From contig BCKC01000001.1 in the NCBI GenBank assembly GCA_001600455.1, positions 3,622,441 to 3,686,440 of the forward strand: a stretch of 64,000 nt of DNA, written 5' to 3'. The notes below the pieces were generated by a model that was not told where the DNA came from, searched no databases, and was given only the letters and a program-made list of their open reading frames with translations. The stretch is from Endocalyx cinctus. Its lineage: Eukaryota; Ascomycota; Sordariomycetes; Amphisphaeriales; Apiosporaceae. This document shows positions 44,773-55,640 of the stretch, piece after piece (position 1 is the first letter of the stretch; each line of letters begins with the position of its first letter). The translations under genes were made by a program, and so were the position numbers.

Positions 44773-46149
44773 ATGTGGTTCGACGCTAACGAAAAGAACC
44801 CTCTGGGGCTGTTGAAGGCGTTGATTATGTATCCGGTCGCCCTGTCCGCTTTCGCGGCTCTCTGGTATTCCGCCGGGTGCTGGTGCGGCCTTCTCGACCC
44901 TACCTGGTACGACCCGAACCTGGTCTTCTGCGGCTTCTTCTACTTCCGGTACCTTCGGCTGCTCGTCCACTCCGTCGCCAACTATTTATACCGCCCGGAC
45001 CTGCCGGTCGAGAACCCGCGGTACGAGGCCTCGCGGGACTGCACCGTCATCGTGCCGACCGTCGACCCGGGCAACCCGGATTTTCTCGAGTGCATCCTGT
45101 GCATCTGCATGAACGAGCCCGCGGCGCTCATCATCGTCACCGTCGGGCCCGAGCGCGCCCTCGAGGTCAACCGGCTCCTCGCCGACCGCGTCACCTTCCG
45201 CTTCCCCACCGTCGGCATCCGCGTCCTCTACACCGAGGTCGCCCACAAGCGCCGGCAAGTCGTCCTCGGCCTGCGCCACGTCACCACGCCCGTCACCGTC
45301 CTCGTCGACGACCGCGTCTTCCTGACGTACGCCTTCTGCGAGTACGCGCTCCCGTGCTTCGAGGACCCCGACGTCCTGCTCGTCGGCACCAACAAGACCG
45401 TCCGCCTCATCGGCGAACCCAAAGACCCGACCACCTGGTGGCCCCGCGATTTCTTCATGAACATGATCGGCGCCCTGTACCTGCAGCGGCACAACTGGGA
45501 GGCCGTCGGCTCGACCACCGTCGACGGCGGCGTCTTCGCCATCTCCGGTCGCGCCCTGCTCATCCGCACCGACTTCTTCCGGGCGTGCCGGCGCGAGTAC
45601 CTGGGCGAGTGCTTCCTCGGACAGCCGCTCATGTGCGACGACGACAACTTCCTCACCCGCGCCGTCTTCAAGCTGAACAAGAAGGTCCGCTTCCAGTCGC
45701 ACCCGGCCACCGAGATCATCACCACCTTGGGCGACTGGCCGTGCTTCCAGCTGAAGTGCACCCGCTGGGCCCGCACCACCTACCGCTCCAACTTGCGTCT
45801 CTTGGCCGATCCGCGTACCTGGCTCAACCAGCCCTTCAGCACCTACAGCGTCTACGTCTCTAGCCTGCTCAACTTTGCCGCGCTCTGGGATTACTTCATC
45901 ATAATGCGCTCCTTCCGGCAGACCTCGTGGTACCAGGACGGCACCGTCGCCCTCGCGCCTCTTGTGTCGTTCATCCTCGTTAGTAAGTTCTTGAAGCTAT
46001 ATGGCTATTATGCTCGCCACCCCGCCGACCTGTGTATGCTTATTTTGTACCCCTTTTGGGCGTACTACCACGGCATTATCAAGCTATACGCTTTTTTCAC
46101 CATGGGAAATAGAGCCTGGAGCGGTCGTGACTTGAATGCCAAACCGTGA
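44773..46149 (+). CDS. Cps1-like family 2 glycosyltransferase (polysaccharide synthase)
   Basis: Membrane processive-type GT2 of 458 residues; the frame is open upstream to 44692 but starts there with TTG, so I use the first ATG (MWFDANEKNP). One N-terminal membrane segment (about 15-40) and three to four C-terminal ones flank the cytosolic domain. Motifs seen: TVIVPTVDPGNPDFLEC, HKRRQVVLGLRHV, VLVDDRVFL, GALYLQRHNWE, DGGVFAISGR, CDDDNFLTR and CTRWARTTYRSNLR. This order matches fungal Cps1/hyaluronan-synthase-like enzymes, which add sugars from nucleotide donors to a surface polysaccharide. Two motif positions look changed: VDDR where relatives usually read DDD, and KCTRW where a Gln is expected (QxxRW). 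The GC content is much higher than that of flanking DNA. Confidence 0.87.
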   Translation: MWFDANEKNPLGLLKALIMYPVALSAFAALWYSAGCWCGLLDPTWYDPNLVFCGFFYFRYLRLLVHSVANYLYRPDLPVENPRYEASRDCTVIVPTVDPGNPDFLECILCICMNEPAALIIVTVGPERALEVNRLLADRVTFRFPTVGIRVLYTEVAHKRRQVVLGLRHVTTPVTVLVDDRVFLTYAFCEYALPCFEDPDVLLVGTNKTVRLIGEPKDPTTWWPRDFFMNMIGALYLQRHNWEAVGSTTVDGGVFAISGRALLIRTDFFRACRREYLGECFLGQPLMCDDDNFLTRAVFKLNKKVRFQSHPATEIITTLGDWPCFQLKCTRWARTTYRSNLRLLADPRTWLNQPFSTYSVYVSSLLNFAALWDYFIIMRSFRQTSWYQDGTVALAPLVSFILVSKFLKLYGYYARHPADLCMLILYPFWAYYHGIIKLYAFFTMGNRAWSGRDLNAKP

Positions 46150-49100
46150 ATGCCAAACCGTAAGCGAAATCTCTCGGCGGATACCTGTTACTCTTTTTTA
46201 ATAATTTAACTCTCTTCTCAACTCGGAGTGACTAGGGGCTGCTTCTAGTGTTATCTTGCCTCTTCGCTCCTATTAACCCATCGCGTGTTTTTTAATCTCT
46301 AATCGGTCAACCTAAATGCTCTGCCAGCGAACATTTTTGTTTGCTTCTCTGAGCGGTTCTGTTTCTCTCTGAACTTTCTCTGCTTTACTGGTTATTTAAA
46401 GTTATGTTTAAGAGTAGCTACTGTATATACCTCTTTGATGATGTTTATATTAACTCAGTATATCAACTACCCTCCTTATATCCACCTGTTTTATATACCC
46501 CAGTGGTTGAGCACTTAGTATTTATTTTACTCTTGCTAACTCTCACCTCAGCTTCTTTCTAGCTTCTATGACAGCGATAATAGTCTACCCGGCATTGTTG
46601 TCGTTCATAAACTATACATATTGATAGTCTTGTATCAACTTCTCCCCTATCTACCGGCCTCTATATCACGAGCTAGCTATAATATGGACAGATAAGTGCA
46701 TCAATGGATTTTTAATAACTTTAGGGGCATATCATCAGATGTTACAAGTAGAAACAAACTATTGGTTTATGTTTATTAATATCAGATCTCTAAAAAAGAA
46801 AAAAGCAAAGTCGGAAAAAAACACACGAATGATTCATAAAGTCTCGATAGTGAGTCGAGGTAATCCGCTTGCCGAGAAACAATCACGCGTGCGACGCCTC
46901 GATCTAAATGTTCTTTAGCTCATTGTCCATGATCTCTTCCCGTGATTATCGCATATTCCAAGATTCTTAGGTGTATGGACAAAGTGACGAAGCTACATTC
47001 TTGCCATAAACCTAAACTATGGCCTTAGTGCTTCTTCTCTAGTCCCATCCTTTGAAGCACAACGAAAAATCGTCATGCGAGTTTATTTTGGATTAAAAGA
47101 GATAAAATTAGATCATAATGGAATTAGACACGGTAATAGAGAATAAAGGCATAACAAGATTTGGGCAATGAGGACGGGGGAGACATGAAAATGATGAGTT
47201 GACAAAGAGAAGGGAGGAAAGGAGAAACGAAGGAAAGAAAGAGAATAATAGGGTATAATGCTTCGATCCCAAAATCCCAGTCGTACTCATGTAAAAGAAA
47301 TAGCGGCATGATGTGCAGATTGCTTCTAGATTCCTTCCTCTCTCGCCCTCCTTCGAGGATTTGTTTATCGACCTTTTTCTCATGCATAATGTTAAAAGAA
47401 AAAAACAATGAGAGAAAACTACACACAAACACCATTCAAGTTGCCACCTCTCAGTAAAGAGAGGGATGGAAATTGATACCGAAATAAACAATAACCCAGA
47501 TTCTATCAGTCTATCCATAACCTAGCCCGGTTTAACCGCCAAAAACAGAAAAAAAAAAAAAAAGATAAATAAATAAAAACACCAAAACAAAAGAAACTAG
47601 CTGAAGAAAAGACGCTGCCTCGCTGGGTTTGAAACCAGCTAAGTTACCGAGGACAACAGTAATAAATAATACAGGGGGGATTATGAATGCGTTCTATTAA
47701 AGACTTCGAACAAATACAATGTTCCCTAGAGATAGGGAAAGAAGTGGCGAAAGGAAAGAGAGACAGACATATCGAACTTGCTTATGCTGGAGAGCCTGTA
47801 GGCGAGACAAGATGCGAGACAGGATGAACCAAACGACGAGCGGACAGAAGACATCGCCACGAAAACAGGAGAGACGGTCAGAACGTCAAAAAACTCTGAC
47901 TGACAGGCGCGGCGCATAAGTCTCAAGACTGAAACGTTGATCCTGGAAAGGTAAATGGGATAATAGGGAGTTTGTCTGTCAAGACCTCTCAGACGAACTA
48001 ATCCTGCGCGTCCATGCTGCTAACCGGACATCTTCCTGCGAGTAACGCGCTCGGGGTCATCCGCCGGGCGAAGGGCTGAGTCACAAAAAGCCGTTGCAAA
48101 CTTTTTCGGTCAAGCGAGGGATGATGATAGGATATTGGATCGAAGGTGTACCCCATCCGGGGCAGCTCTCAGGGTCCACCCTAATGCTGCAGCATGCATA
48201 TCTGAACCAGACTTCATTGTGGGAAAATGGAGAGAAACCGGGTCTTTGTATTGACATGTATCCTCAAGTACCAAATAGATGCTCCACATGAAGGAATAAT
48301 TAACGGGCACCGCATGCAGAAATAGAGTTTCAGCGATGCGACCCGGGAAATCTGTCTGAATCGAGAGACATCATCTGAAAATCCGGATCAAAAATTCTGA
48401 TGGGTCAGGGACTGGCTGCAGGATGTATATCGTTTCCTGTCATAGTTTTGATTTGGACCCATGCGCACGGGAGTCGTACATGTGGCTACTCGGATCCACT
48501 AGTTAACATGGTGGCATCGTGATTCCTCGTGACCAAGGCCTAGACTCTAATCGCATTGCATCTGTTGAGTCAAAATGTGGATTTCTTCGTTATAAGATCC
48601 TCATATAATTTTCCCATTTAGATCAGAAGCCGTGCATATTGTTGAAATTGATCCTTCATTCCTCGAAGTATGCGGATGTGGATATAAGTTATTATATCAC
48701 GATGTTTGGTGTTGACAGATAACAAGGGGTTAAGTGTTTCAGTATTAATAGAGATTAAGCTTGCCGAAATTCTCTGTGCAATCGGATATGATAGAGAGAG
48801 AGGGAGATAGATAGAGAGTAAACAAGAGGTGTCATTCTGTCGAGAGTTGTTGTTTAGGGTGAAAAATGATGGTGTATCGGAGAATGTCGTGATTGGTTGT
48901 GGACCGTGCAGATGACCGGATTTAGGTTGACAGGTTGGTCGGGCATCTGAGTAGCTTTCCCACCACATCCTTAATTTCGATTATATTATATCCACTTGAT
49001 CGATCATCAGCGATTTAAAACAAGTCTCACTGAAACCTATAAATAAATTTGATATCTTTGCGCGTCAATCCGTCTCTTTCTTAACATTCCACAATGTCAC

Positions 49101-49361
49101 CTTTCTATCTCTCTTTTCGCCCACATCTCATGTCGCTATCCACTGGTGTGGATAATTATGGGGATAGGTGATGTCAGTCGAGCATAAGATTTTAGCCTCA
49201 ATCAGGAAGCAAAGCTAGGTCAGACGGAATTCGGGCTAGTGAATGATCTGGACAGAAGTATCCTTGTGACTGTAATTTGGTTCCTGAAGATCATTTTTTT
49301 ATTGTCATAACGTGCAGCTCCGGGGACCTGCCTTTTGTGTCAGCTCTCTAAGAGCTAACGG
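46150..49361. other. Convergent spacer, GT2 and Medusa genes
   Basis: About 3.2 kb with no gene I can support. The 136-codon ATG-initiated minus-strand frame at 47108-47518 is hydrophobic, Phe/Ser-rich and lacks a domain. A bulged stem-loop lies at 47618-47652 next to an A run (47549-47563). The sequence probably holds long 3' UTRs of both genes. Confidence 0.5.
47618..47652. other. Imperfect stem-loop
   Basis: CCTCG at 47618-47622 pairs with CGAGG at 47648-47652. Inside, CTGG pairs with CCAG around a TTTGAAA loop, with an asymmetric bulge of about nine bases. It looks superficially like a tRNA T-arm but no tRNA body surrounds it. Confidence 0.4.
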
Positions 49362-51831
49362 CTATTCCCGATGGCTCCCGTGGCTCCCGTGGCTCCCGTA
49401 GCCACCTGTCCCATACACGTGGTTTTGATGCTGGTGGTGACTCGCGTATGGTGATAGAGACGATCCATCACCATAACCGGCATCCCATCGCTGAGAACTT
49501 GCCGCTAAGCTGTAGCTATGTGCAGCTGAATGTGGTTGTCTTCCATCCACGTGTCCATAGGATGGCAGACTTGGTATGCGAACGTTCGCTGAATGAGGTG
49601 AATGCGATTTCATGCTCGGAGAGAGCGTCCTGCTTGAGTACGTGCTCCAACTAGGCAGCGCACCTGATAACGATCGTGGCGATACCATCGCATGCGAATC
49701 GTGGTGGGAATACGCGTCAGACGCCGTTGAACCGTGCGGCGGTCCATAAAGCCCCGGACTTATACTGCTCACAGGGGTAAGCAAAGCTGCGCTGGGTGCG
49801 GGAGGAAGAGGTGAACCAGGTAATGCAGACTAGGTTAAGTGTTAGTTATTTGTAAATTTGTAACATGTTGTAATCGTGGGCTTGAAAATACCCTCTTTTA
49901 AAGAAAAATGTACAATGGATAATGTAGAAATCAATTCTGAGATGAGTATGGAGCAGAGAAGAAAAGCGATAGAAAAAAACTTACATATTTGGATACAACT
50001 TTCTTGAGTGCCTTGGACAGGATTTTCCAGGGAAACGCCTTGACGTCCTTCTCAATATTGCGAGGTTTAGGGGCCGGAAAACCCATGATGATCTTGAAGA
50101 ACTCCTCGCTATCGGCCTTCGACTTGCTCACGGTCAGGGGTCTGAAGCCCTGGAGGTTCCGACGGATCCGGTTCTTCTCATCGACGCCGAACTTGACCGG
50201 GGCGCTGAGGAGCTGCTCCAGCAGGGAGATGGCGTCGACACTCGTGACGAAGCACTCGCCCCTCTCGGCCCAGTAGATGCAGCTGATGCAGATGCTGTTC
50301 GGCGGCCTCTCGCTGACCGAGACGGGCTTGAAGCTCGTCGTCAGGGTCGCCCCTTGTTGCCTCTTGCTGAACATGACGATCCGTCTCCGGCTCTCCCACT
50401 CTTCTTTTGTCCAGTTATTCGCCATGCTCTCGAGATCTCCGTTGATCTTCAGGACAGCTTTCGCCGGGTACATGGCGTAAGGGTTGAGTTGGAGGGCACT
50501 CGAAGAGCTTGATCCTTGTATGGTGCTGGTACGCTTAAACACAAGCGTATCGGAATTGGGTATCGGCAGCGTTGTTATGCTAGGTCGAGTTATCGTTGTA
50601 TGGTGAATTCCCGTAGGACTTCGTGTGTCTGTTAGTGGGGGCCCGTAGGGCCATGATGATGGTTTGAGTAGTGAGGGTCGGGGGTAGTCGGCCCCGTACG
50701 TAGATCTATGGTAGGTTCCGATCATGTTGTTATTAGTGGCGTAGCCAGTATCAAACCCTGACGCGACATTTGGATGCGTCGGGGGAGGATACCCGTAAGT
50801 ATTTGTAGTAGTGTCGGAAAGTTGGTCAGCCTCCTGTTTTAGGGGGCTCTGCTTCTCAGGTGACCTGGACTCCTCCCGCATGATCTCCTCATGAGTACCC
50901 TCCGAAGACCCGACCTGCACTTCATGATAAGTGAACGTGCCAACGTCAATAGTCACCAAAATTTGCCCGTCTGCGCCCTCGATCAGGAGTGATAAAGGCA
51001 CGTTGCTTCCGGGACTCCTCGTGTCTTCATGTTGTGGTGCTTCACCCGTGACTAAAAACCCAAATCCGCTGGTATCGCTGCTATCCCGTATCGCGTGTGC
51101 AAGGCTCTTGTGGGAACCGAACGCCAGGAAGAACTGACTCGTGGCTGTCGCCAAATCGTACGAAGCAATGACAATCTTGACTTCAACTTTTGTGCCAAAC
51201 ATTCCACTGGACGGTTGATACGAAATCAGGCTATCATCCAACGGTGACATATACTGGCTTGCTTGGTGATTGTTGGCCGCAAAGGCCATTTGATTGAGCT
51301 GCGCAGCCGCATTTTCGGAATGCTGAGCAGCAAAGTGCTGGGCCGAGTACGGATATTGGGGGTCCTGGTACGATCTGGATGAATCAAACGCTATGAATTT
51401 CAAAAATATTAGTGTCAAGTACCTGACCAGTGAAAAAAAGGGACACTTTTAGCCGCAACAGTACGAAGGTCGTTTCGAATCTAGGAGTAAAAATTACACA
51501 ATAGCAGAAAATACCATACCGTGCATTTGGAGCGGTTGCGGTTTTGAATACGGAGATGTACACAGGAGACCAGGCGGGGAGTCCCCACGAAGGTCTCCGC
51601 CGTTTTCTCTGAGCGCGACAGCTTCCTCGTACCTCAGAGTCGCCGTTTCGGGTGACTCGACAGTATCGACGTCTACGATGATGGGCCTCTGAGAATGACA
51701 GTGAGGCTATAATGGTTGTTAGTAAGCATATTTTTTGCTATGCCGGCATCAACGGTTTTGTTTTCCAAAATCCTATTTTGACTCACCTCGAATAGTTTAT
51801 AGGTTGAATATCCAAACTTGACAGCTGACAT
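49362..51831 (-). CDS. medA: Medusa (MedA/acon-3-type) developmental regulator, four exons
   Basis: Exons 51831-51787 (only 15 codons), 51706-51520, 51390-49985 and 49829-49362 join in frame to 701 residues. The conserved core lies at about residues 390-545: INGDLESMANNWTKEEWE, RRRIVMFSKRQQGATLTTSF, PPNSICISCIYWAERGECFVTSVD, RNLQGFRPLTVSKSKADSEEFF and PRNIEKDVKAFPWKIL. This block is characteristic of Medusa, a nuclear protein that controls conidiophore development, adhesion and host interaction in moulds. A mid region (SGMFGTKVEVKI, FFLAFGSHKS) resembles an immunoglobulin-like TIG domain. The C-terminus is Ser/His/Gly-rich with a GSHGSHGSH repeat. The start was chosen because MSAVKFGYSTYKLFE joins the PHCHSQRPIIVDVDTVE exon with consensus splice sites. 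The family is certain; the first exon is a prediction. Confidence 0.9.
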
Positions 51832-53700
51832 TTAAGTTGACTGTCTTGAGTGGGAAAGTGAGAATGGTATGGAGGTTGTTTTGTTCCAAAAGGACCGGAC
51901 GAACACCTGTTTCGGGAGCGATGTTGCAGAAGGAGGGAAGGGACCTGACCAAGTAGGAATGCGTTGTAATCTATGAGAAATAACCTGACCCCCCTTGGCT
52001 TGTAATTGATAGGGCAGAATACTCCCCGTCAACCTCCGGCTGTCTTAGTCGTAGTGAAATGGTGTCGGTCAAATTCAGGATTAATAATTCTTTTCTTTTT
52101 ATTTTATCATCCCCACCCCTTGCTTGTAAGTTAACTGAAACAATCGTCCTCAATATTTGTCGCGGTGATCAGAAGTAAAAGTCAGGATTGAGAACTGCGA
52201 ACAGTACGAATCCCAACTGGGAAAAAAATTGTTAGAAACTGCAGGAAATTAATAAGAAATCAGTCCTTTGAAGTGAGGTCCACAGGGTTTAAATCACAGC
52301 CAAGCACCGCTCATTGGTTAATATTTGATGTAGCAAACTGATTCTAAGTCAGTGAGACCTTTTCCCCGCCCATTCAGCGTGAGTAGTGAAATAGGTAGTT
52401 TTTCAATTCTAGACTTGCGTCGTTAGAATAAAACAGATCTTTATTTCATGCGTAAAAACGACCGCGATATATTTCCATTATGCCATCATGCGATCTGTGA
52501 TTGGGGGAGGAAAAGGGGTATTCTTTTCTGATATATGATGTAACTGATTATATATGTATATATAAAAAAAGAGGTAGAAAAAGAGAGAAAGAGAGAGAAG
52601 GAAAAAAAAAAATAGATTTTCTGACTATATACGTACTTGTTGAGGATATACCTTTTACGGTTGAAAAAAACCGACTTTCATCGACAGTGGGTAAAGCAGT
52701 TCCTTCGTATGCAGGCAACCCTAGGTGCTCGCATGAACTTCAAATTAGGGGTCTGCAATCAAATAGAGGTAGGTATCCGAGAGCGTTCGCGTCTTTAGAC
52801 TGGTTCGAACTTAAGAGTGAACCAGAGAGAAATGAGAAGCCTGGCCACAAGTAAAATGACGACAAGCTATTTCAGGTAAACGGTAGCAAAAGAAACTAGT
52901 GTTGTCGAAGAAGCTGTTGACAAACGAGCACGCTCTTAGAGATAAGTGAGACGTTGTTCCGCAAACTGGGACAGGAGTTTGAATGATGTTCTTCGAAGGG
53001 ATCGGTGAAGGCAAAAGAAGTAGAAGGAGAGGAACAATAAAAAAAAAAAAGAAAAGAAAAGGAAACTATACTAAAGCAATAAATAAAAAAGGTTTTACGA
53101 AGATAGTATAAGATAATTAGAATGAGCTGTTCGCGAGGTGTAAACGGAGCTGTAGTTAAGTGCTTCGTTGTGGCGGGTTATTAGAGAGAGTTTTGGATTG
53201 CACAGGAACATATGTACTATTGATTTAGTTGGGTGCTTTTTGGGCTGGTTTATCTTCAGCCCTCTCTTCCTCCGGTATTATCATTTGTTCGGCCTCGTTT
53301 AGGACTTCCCCTCCTTTCTGAGAGAAGTAATATTGAAACCTGTGATTTCCTGACACGGCCGGGACCTTCCCTTTCCACCACCCTCTAGATGCACTGTTAT
53401 TGTTGATTTCGGCCCAGTGCTTATGTAGATGCAACTAGTTTAAGGGCTTATCCTAGGCCAGTGGTGACAACGAGCGGCAGGGATGCTGGCCGTTGAACTT
53501 GAAAGATTGGTGTCTCAAAAAAATCCATGCAAGGGTCGCTGTGATCATAAAAGGGTAAAGCAAGATCTGAGGATCACAGTGTATACTATAGCAGTATGCT
53601 TTTCAGGATCTATCCCCACACTTCATGGGATCGTAAGGGATGAAATGAGAACTGGAGACTCAGGGTGAGGTAGAAGGTGGTAGGACGGTGTAAAAAGTAC
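51832..53700. other. Upstream region and probable leader of Medusa
   Basis: I see no gene. On the minus strand there is no ATG for roughly 280 bases upstream of the Medusa start, so the near leader is free of upstream ORFs. The 69-codon frame at 53225-53434 opens with TTG and has no known domain. An A run lies at 53037-53050. Confidence 0.5.
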
Positions 53701-53771
53701 ATATAGATAGATGATACAACAATAAGAGGACAAGGATGATTACCTCAAGTAGACGTTGGATAACCGACGAT

Positions 53772-54002
53772 TTCCCTCTCTCCCTCTCTCTTTTTCTCTT
53801 TCTCTTTTCTCTTTTTCTACCTATGAGAAGTGGCGTATAAGAAAGGATGGCTTGCACAACGTTGTATAAATTATATATAAGTTAATGGTGTGACTAGCTA
53901 CAACGGGTTACGAGATCTTCATGTATGCTTGTTAAGATTTGGTGATACGTTGTGCAGACGGTGCGAGAGAGTTAAGGGAAATGTGTAATTAGAGAGATAG
54001 AG

Positions 54003-54043
<41 letters not shown>

Positions 54044-54070
54044 GAGTAGGTAGGTGTGTGTGCGTCTCCA

Positions 54071-54101
<31 letters not shown>

Positions 54102-54112
54102 CGTGCGTGTGT
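53772..54112. repeat. Microsatellite cluster: CT, GA and GT arrays
   Basis: A CT/TTTTCTC-rich stretch (53772-53818), a 31-bp GA array (54007-54037) and a GT array (54071-54097, continuing as GTGC/GT to 54112) lie within 350 bases, about 2 kb upstream of Medusa. Confidence 0.93.
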
Positions 54113-54291
54113 AGGAAGGAATTGGAAGTGAGTGAATGAGAAAAGCGAGAAGGTCCGCTACGAACTCGGGTTTACGGGTCGGTATTGTACGAACTAACAA
54201 CATATTGCAAATTACTTTGAAGTATATCATACGAGACAAATGACGCGACTGTAATAGTATTTTTATTGTAATACTATGTTCATAAAAAATA

Positions 54292-54335
54292 TTTATCTTA
54301 TTTTATCTTATTTTATTTTATTTTATTTTATTTTT
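54292..54335. repeat. TTTTA pentamer array
   Basis: About nine units of TTTTA/TCTTA in tandem. Confidence 0.93.
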
Positions 54336-54806
54336 TCACTTTTTTTATTATTACTTTTTTTTTCTATTATTGGGGATTCCGAGATGTCGCCCAATATGGG
54401 ACGGGTTTGAAGTAGAAACGTATGAACTAGGGTATACGATTGGTCAGATGTCTAGCGACTGACGAGAATCTATTGGATGATCTACAATAAAAAGAGGTTT
54501 GCATCTTGGAAGTGGCTTGATGCTTGTATGGTGACTTAAGGACCAGACTGGGAGGGTATGCTGACCAGTCATTCTGGTCACACAAGTTGTACTGCTATGT
54601 ACTACCACCTTTTCATCTGTATCGTATACAACATCATTGTGTTATTATCTGTATTATATGGGGGGGTGTATCGAATGTGGCCAAGTACTTACATTAAAAC
54701 ACCTTACGTTGTACTTAATAACTAATAACTCAATCTGCTTCTCCTCGCTAATCTCATCTTTTATAAAATAATAATTTTTTTTTTTTTTTAAAAAAAAAAA
54801 GAAGAT

Positions 54807-54863
54807 AAAGTAAAGTAAAGTGAAGTAAACAAATAAACAAATAAACAAATAAATAAATAAATA
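54807..54863. repeat. Compound AAAG/AAAC/AAAT array
   Basis: TAAAG units pass into AAATAAAC and then AAAT units. A T run followed by an A run lies directly before it (54776-54800). Confidence 0.9.
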
Positions 54864-55551
54864 CGCATTGAGTATGAACTGCGACATCAGCTCTGTCATG
54901 TAGTTGACGGCTTTTTTTTTTTTTTTTTGGTCGACCTAAGCTAGTATAAATGAGTGCAAGCTGGTTCAAATAAGAGGATATTCCTTTCCCGCGCCTTGGT
55001 CAGACGGAGTCTAGCGAAGGCTGGCTGGAATGCTGCAAGTGATAGGTCTCTTACTAGATTTGCGCATACCGGAAAGAGGCTTTGGGCGTATAAGAGCTAA
55101 AGTAACAGTGACGACGACGAGGATCGAATATTTCATTCCTCATTTCTTTTTCTTTTTTCTTCCTTCGTCTATTTTTTTTTTCTGGTCGCGTATTATGTAC
55201 ATCTATTGTACAAAAATTGCTATTGTTATTCATAAAAGTTTACTACACTTACTTTCATATAATAATTAAAAAAAAAAAAAAAAAAATAATATCACCATAT
55301 TCACAATTTATTATAATTTAAAAGGAAGAAGATACTCGTAGATATTGATTGTTGAATTAGGAATACTCAAAAGGAGGTTAGGGCTAACAGGTCTTATGAT
55401 GCACTACTTTAAGAGAGACGGGTAGGTATATCGATGGATGTAGTATACAGTAGCTGGCAGTAGTAGTATAGGTAAGATTAATAATCATTTGCATATTTGT
55501 ATATCCATCATTAATGAATACCTATTTGCTTACATAGTAAGTAGGTATATC

Positions 55552-55640
55552 TACCTAGGTAGGTAGGCAGGTAGGCAGGTAGGCAGCTACCTACAGTAGG
55601 TACCTAGGTAGGTAGTAGCCCTAGGTACCTAGGTAAGTAG
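55552..55640. repeat. TAGG-rich array with three TACCTAGGTA palindromes
   Basis: TAGG/CAGG tetramers in tandem are flanked and interrupted by three perfect copies of the 10-bp palindrome (55552-55561, 55601-55610, 55626-55635). The left side (GTAGG) and right side (CTACC) can pair with each other. Confidence 0.9.

Noticed and set aside
44986..45702. 238-codon frame antisense to the GT2 gene
   Set aside because: Glu/Asp/Val-rich shadow of the GC-rich GT2 coding sequence.
47108..47518. 136-codon hydrophobic minus-strand frame
   Set aside because: Low-complexity Phe/Ser/Leu content from purine-rich plus strand; lies where 3' UTR is expected.
47618..47652. Possible tRNA (T-arm-like hairpin)
   Set aside because: No acceptor stem, D-arm or anticodon arm at the right spacing, and the loop lacks the invariant C.
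53225..53434. 69-codon minus-strand frame upstream of Medusa as a small gene
   Set aside because: Opens with TTG, no domain recognised, no upstream exon convincingly joined; cannot be supported from sequence alone.
54007..54112. GA/GT arrays as telomeric or centromeric sequence
   Set aside because: Fungal telomere repeat TTAGGG arrays are absent and the arrays are short ordinary microsatellites.
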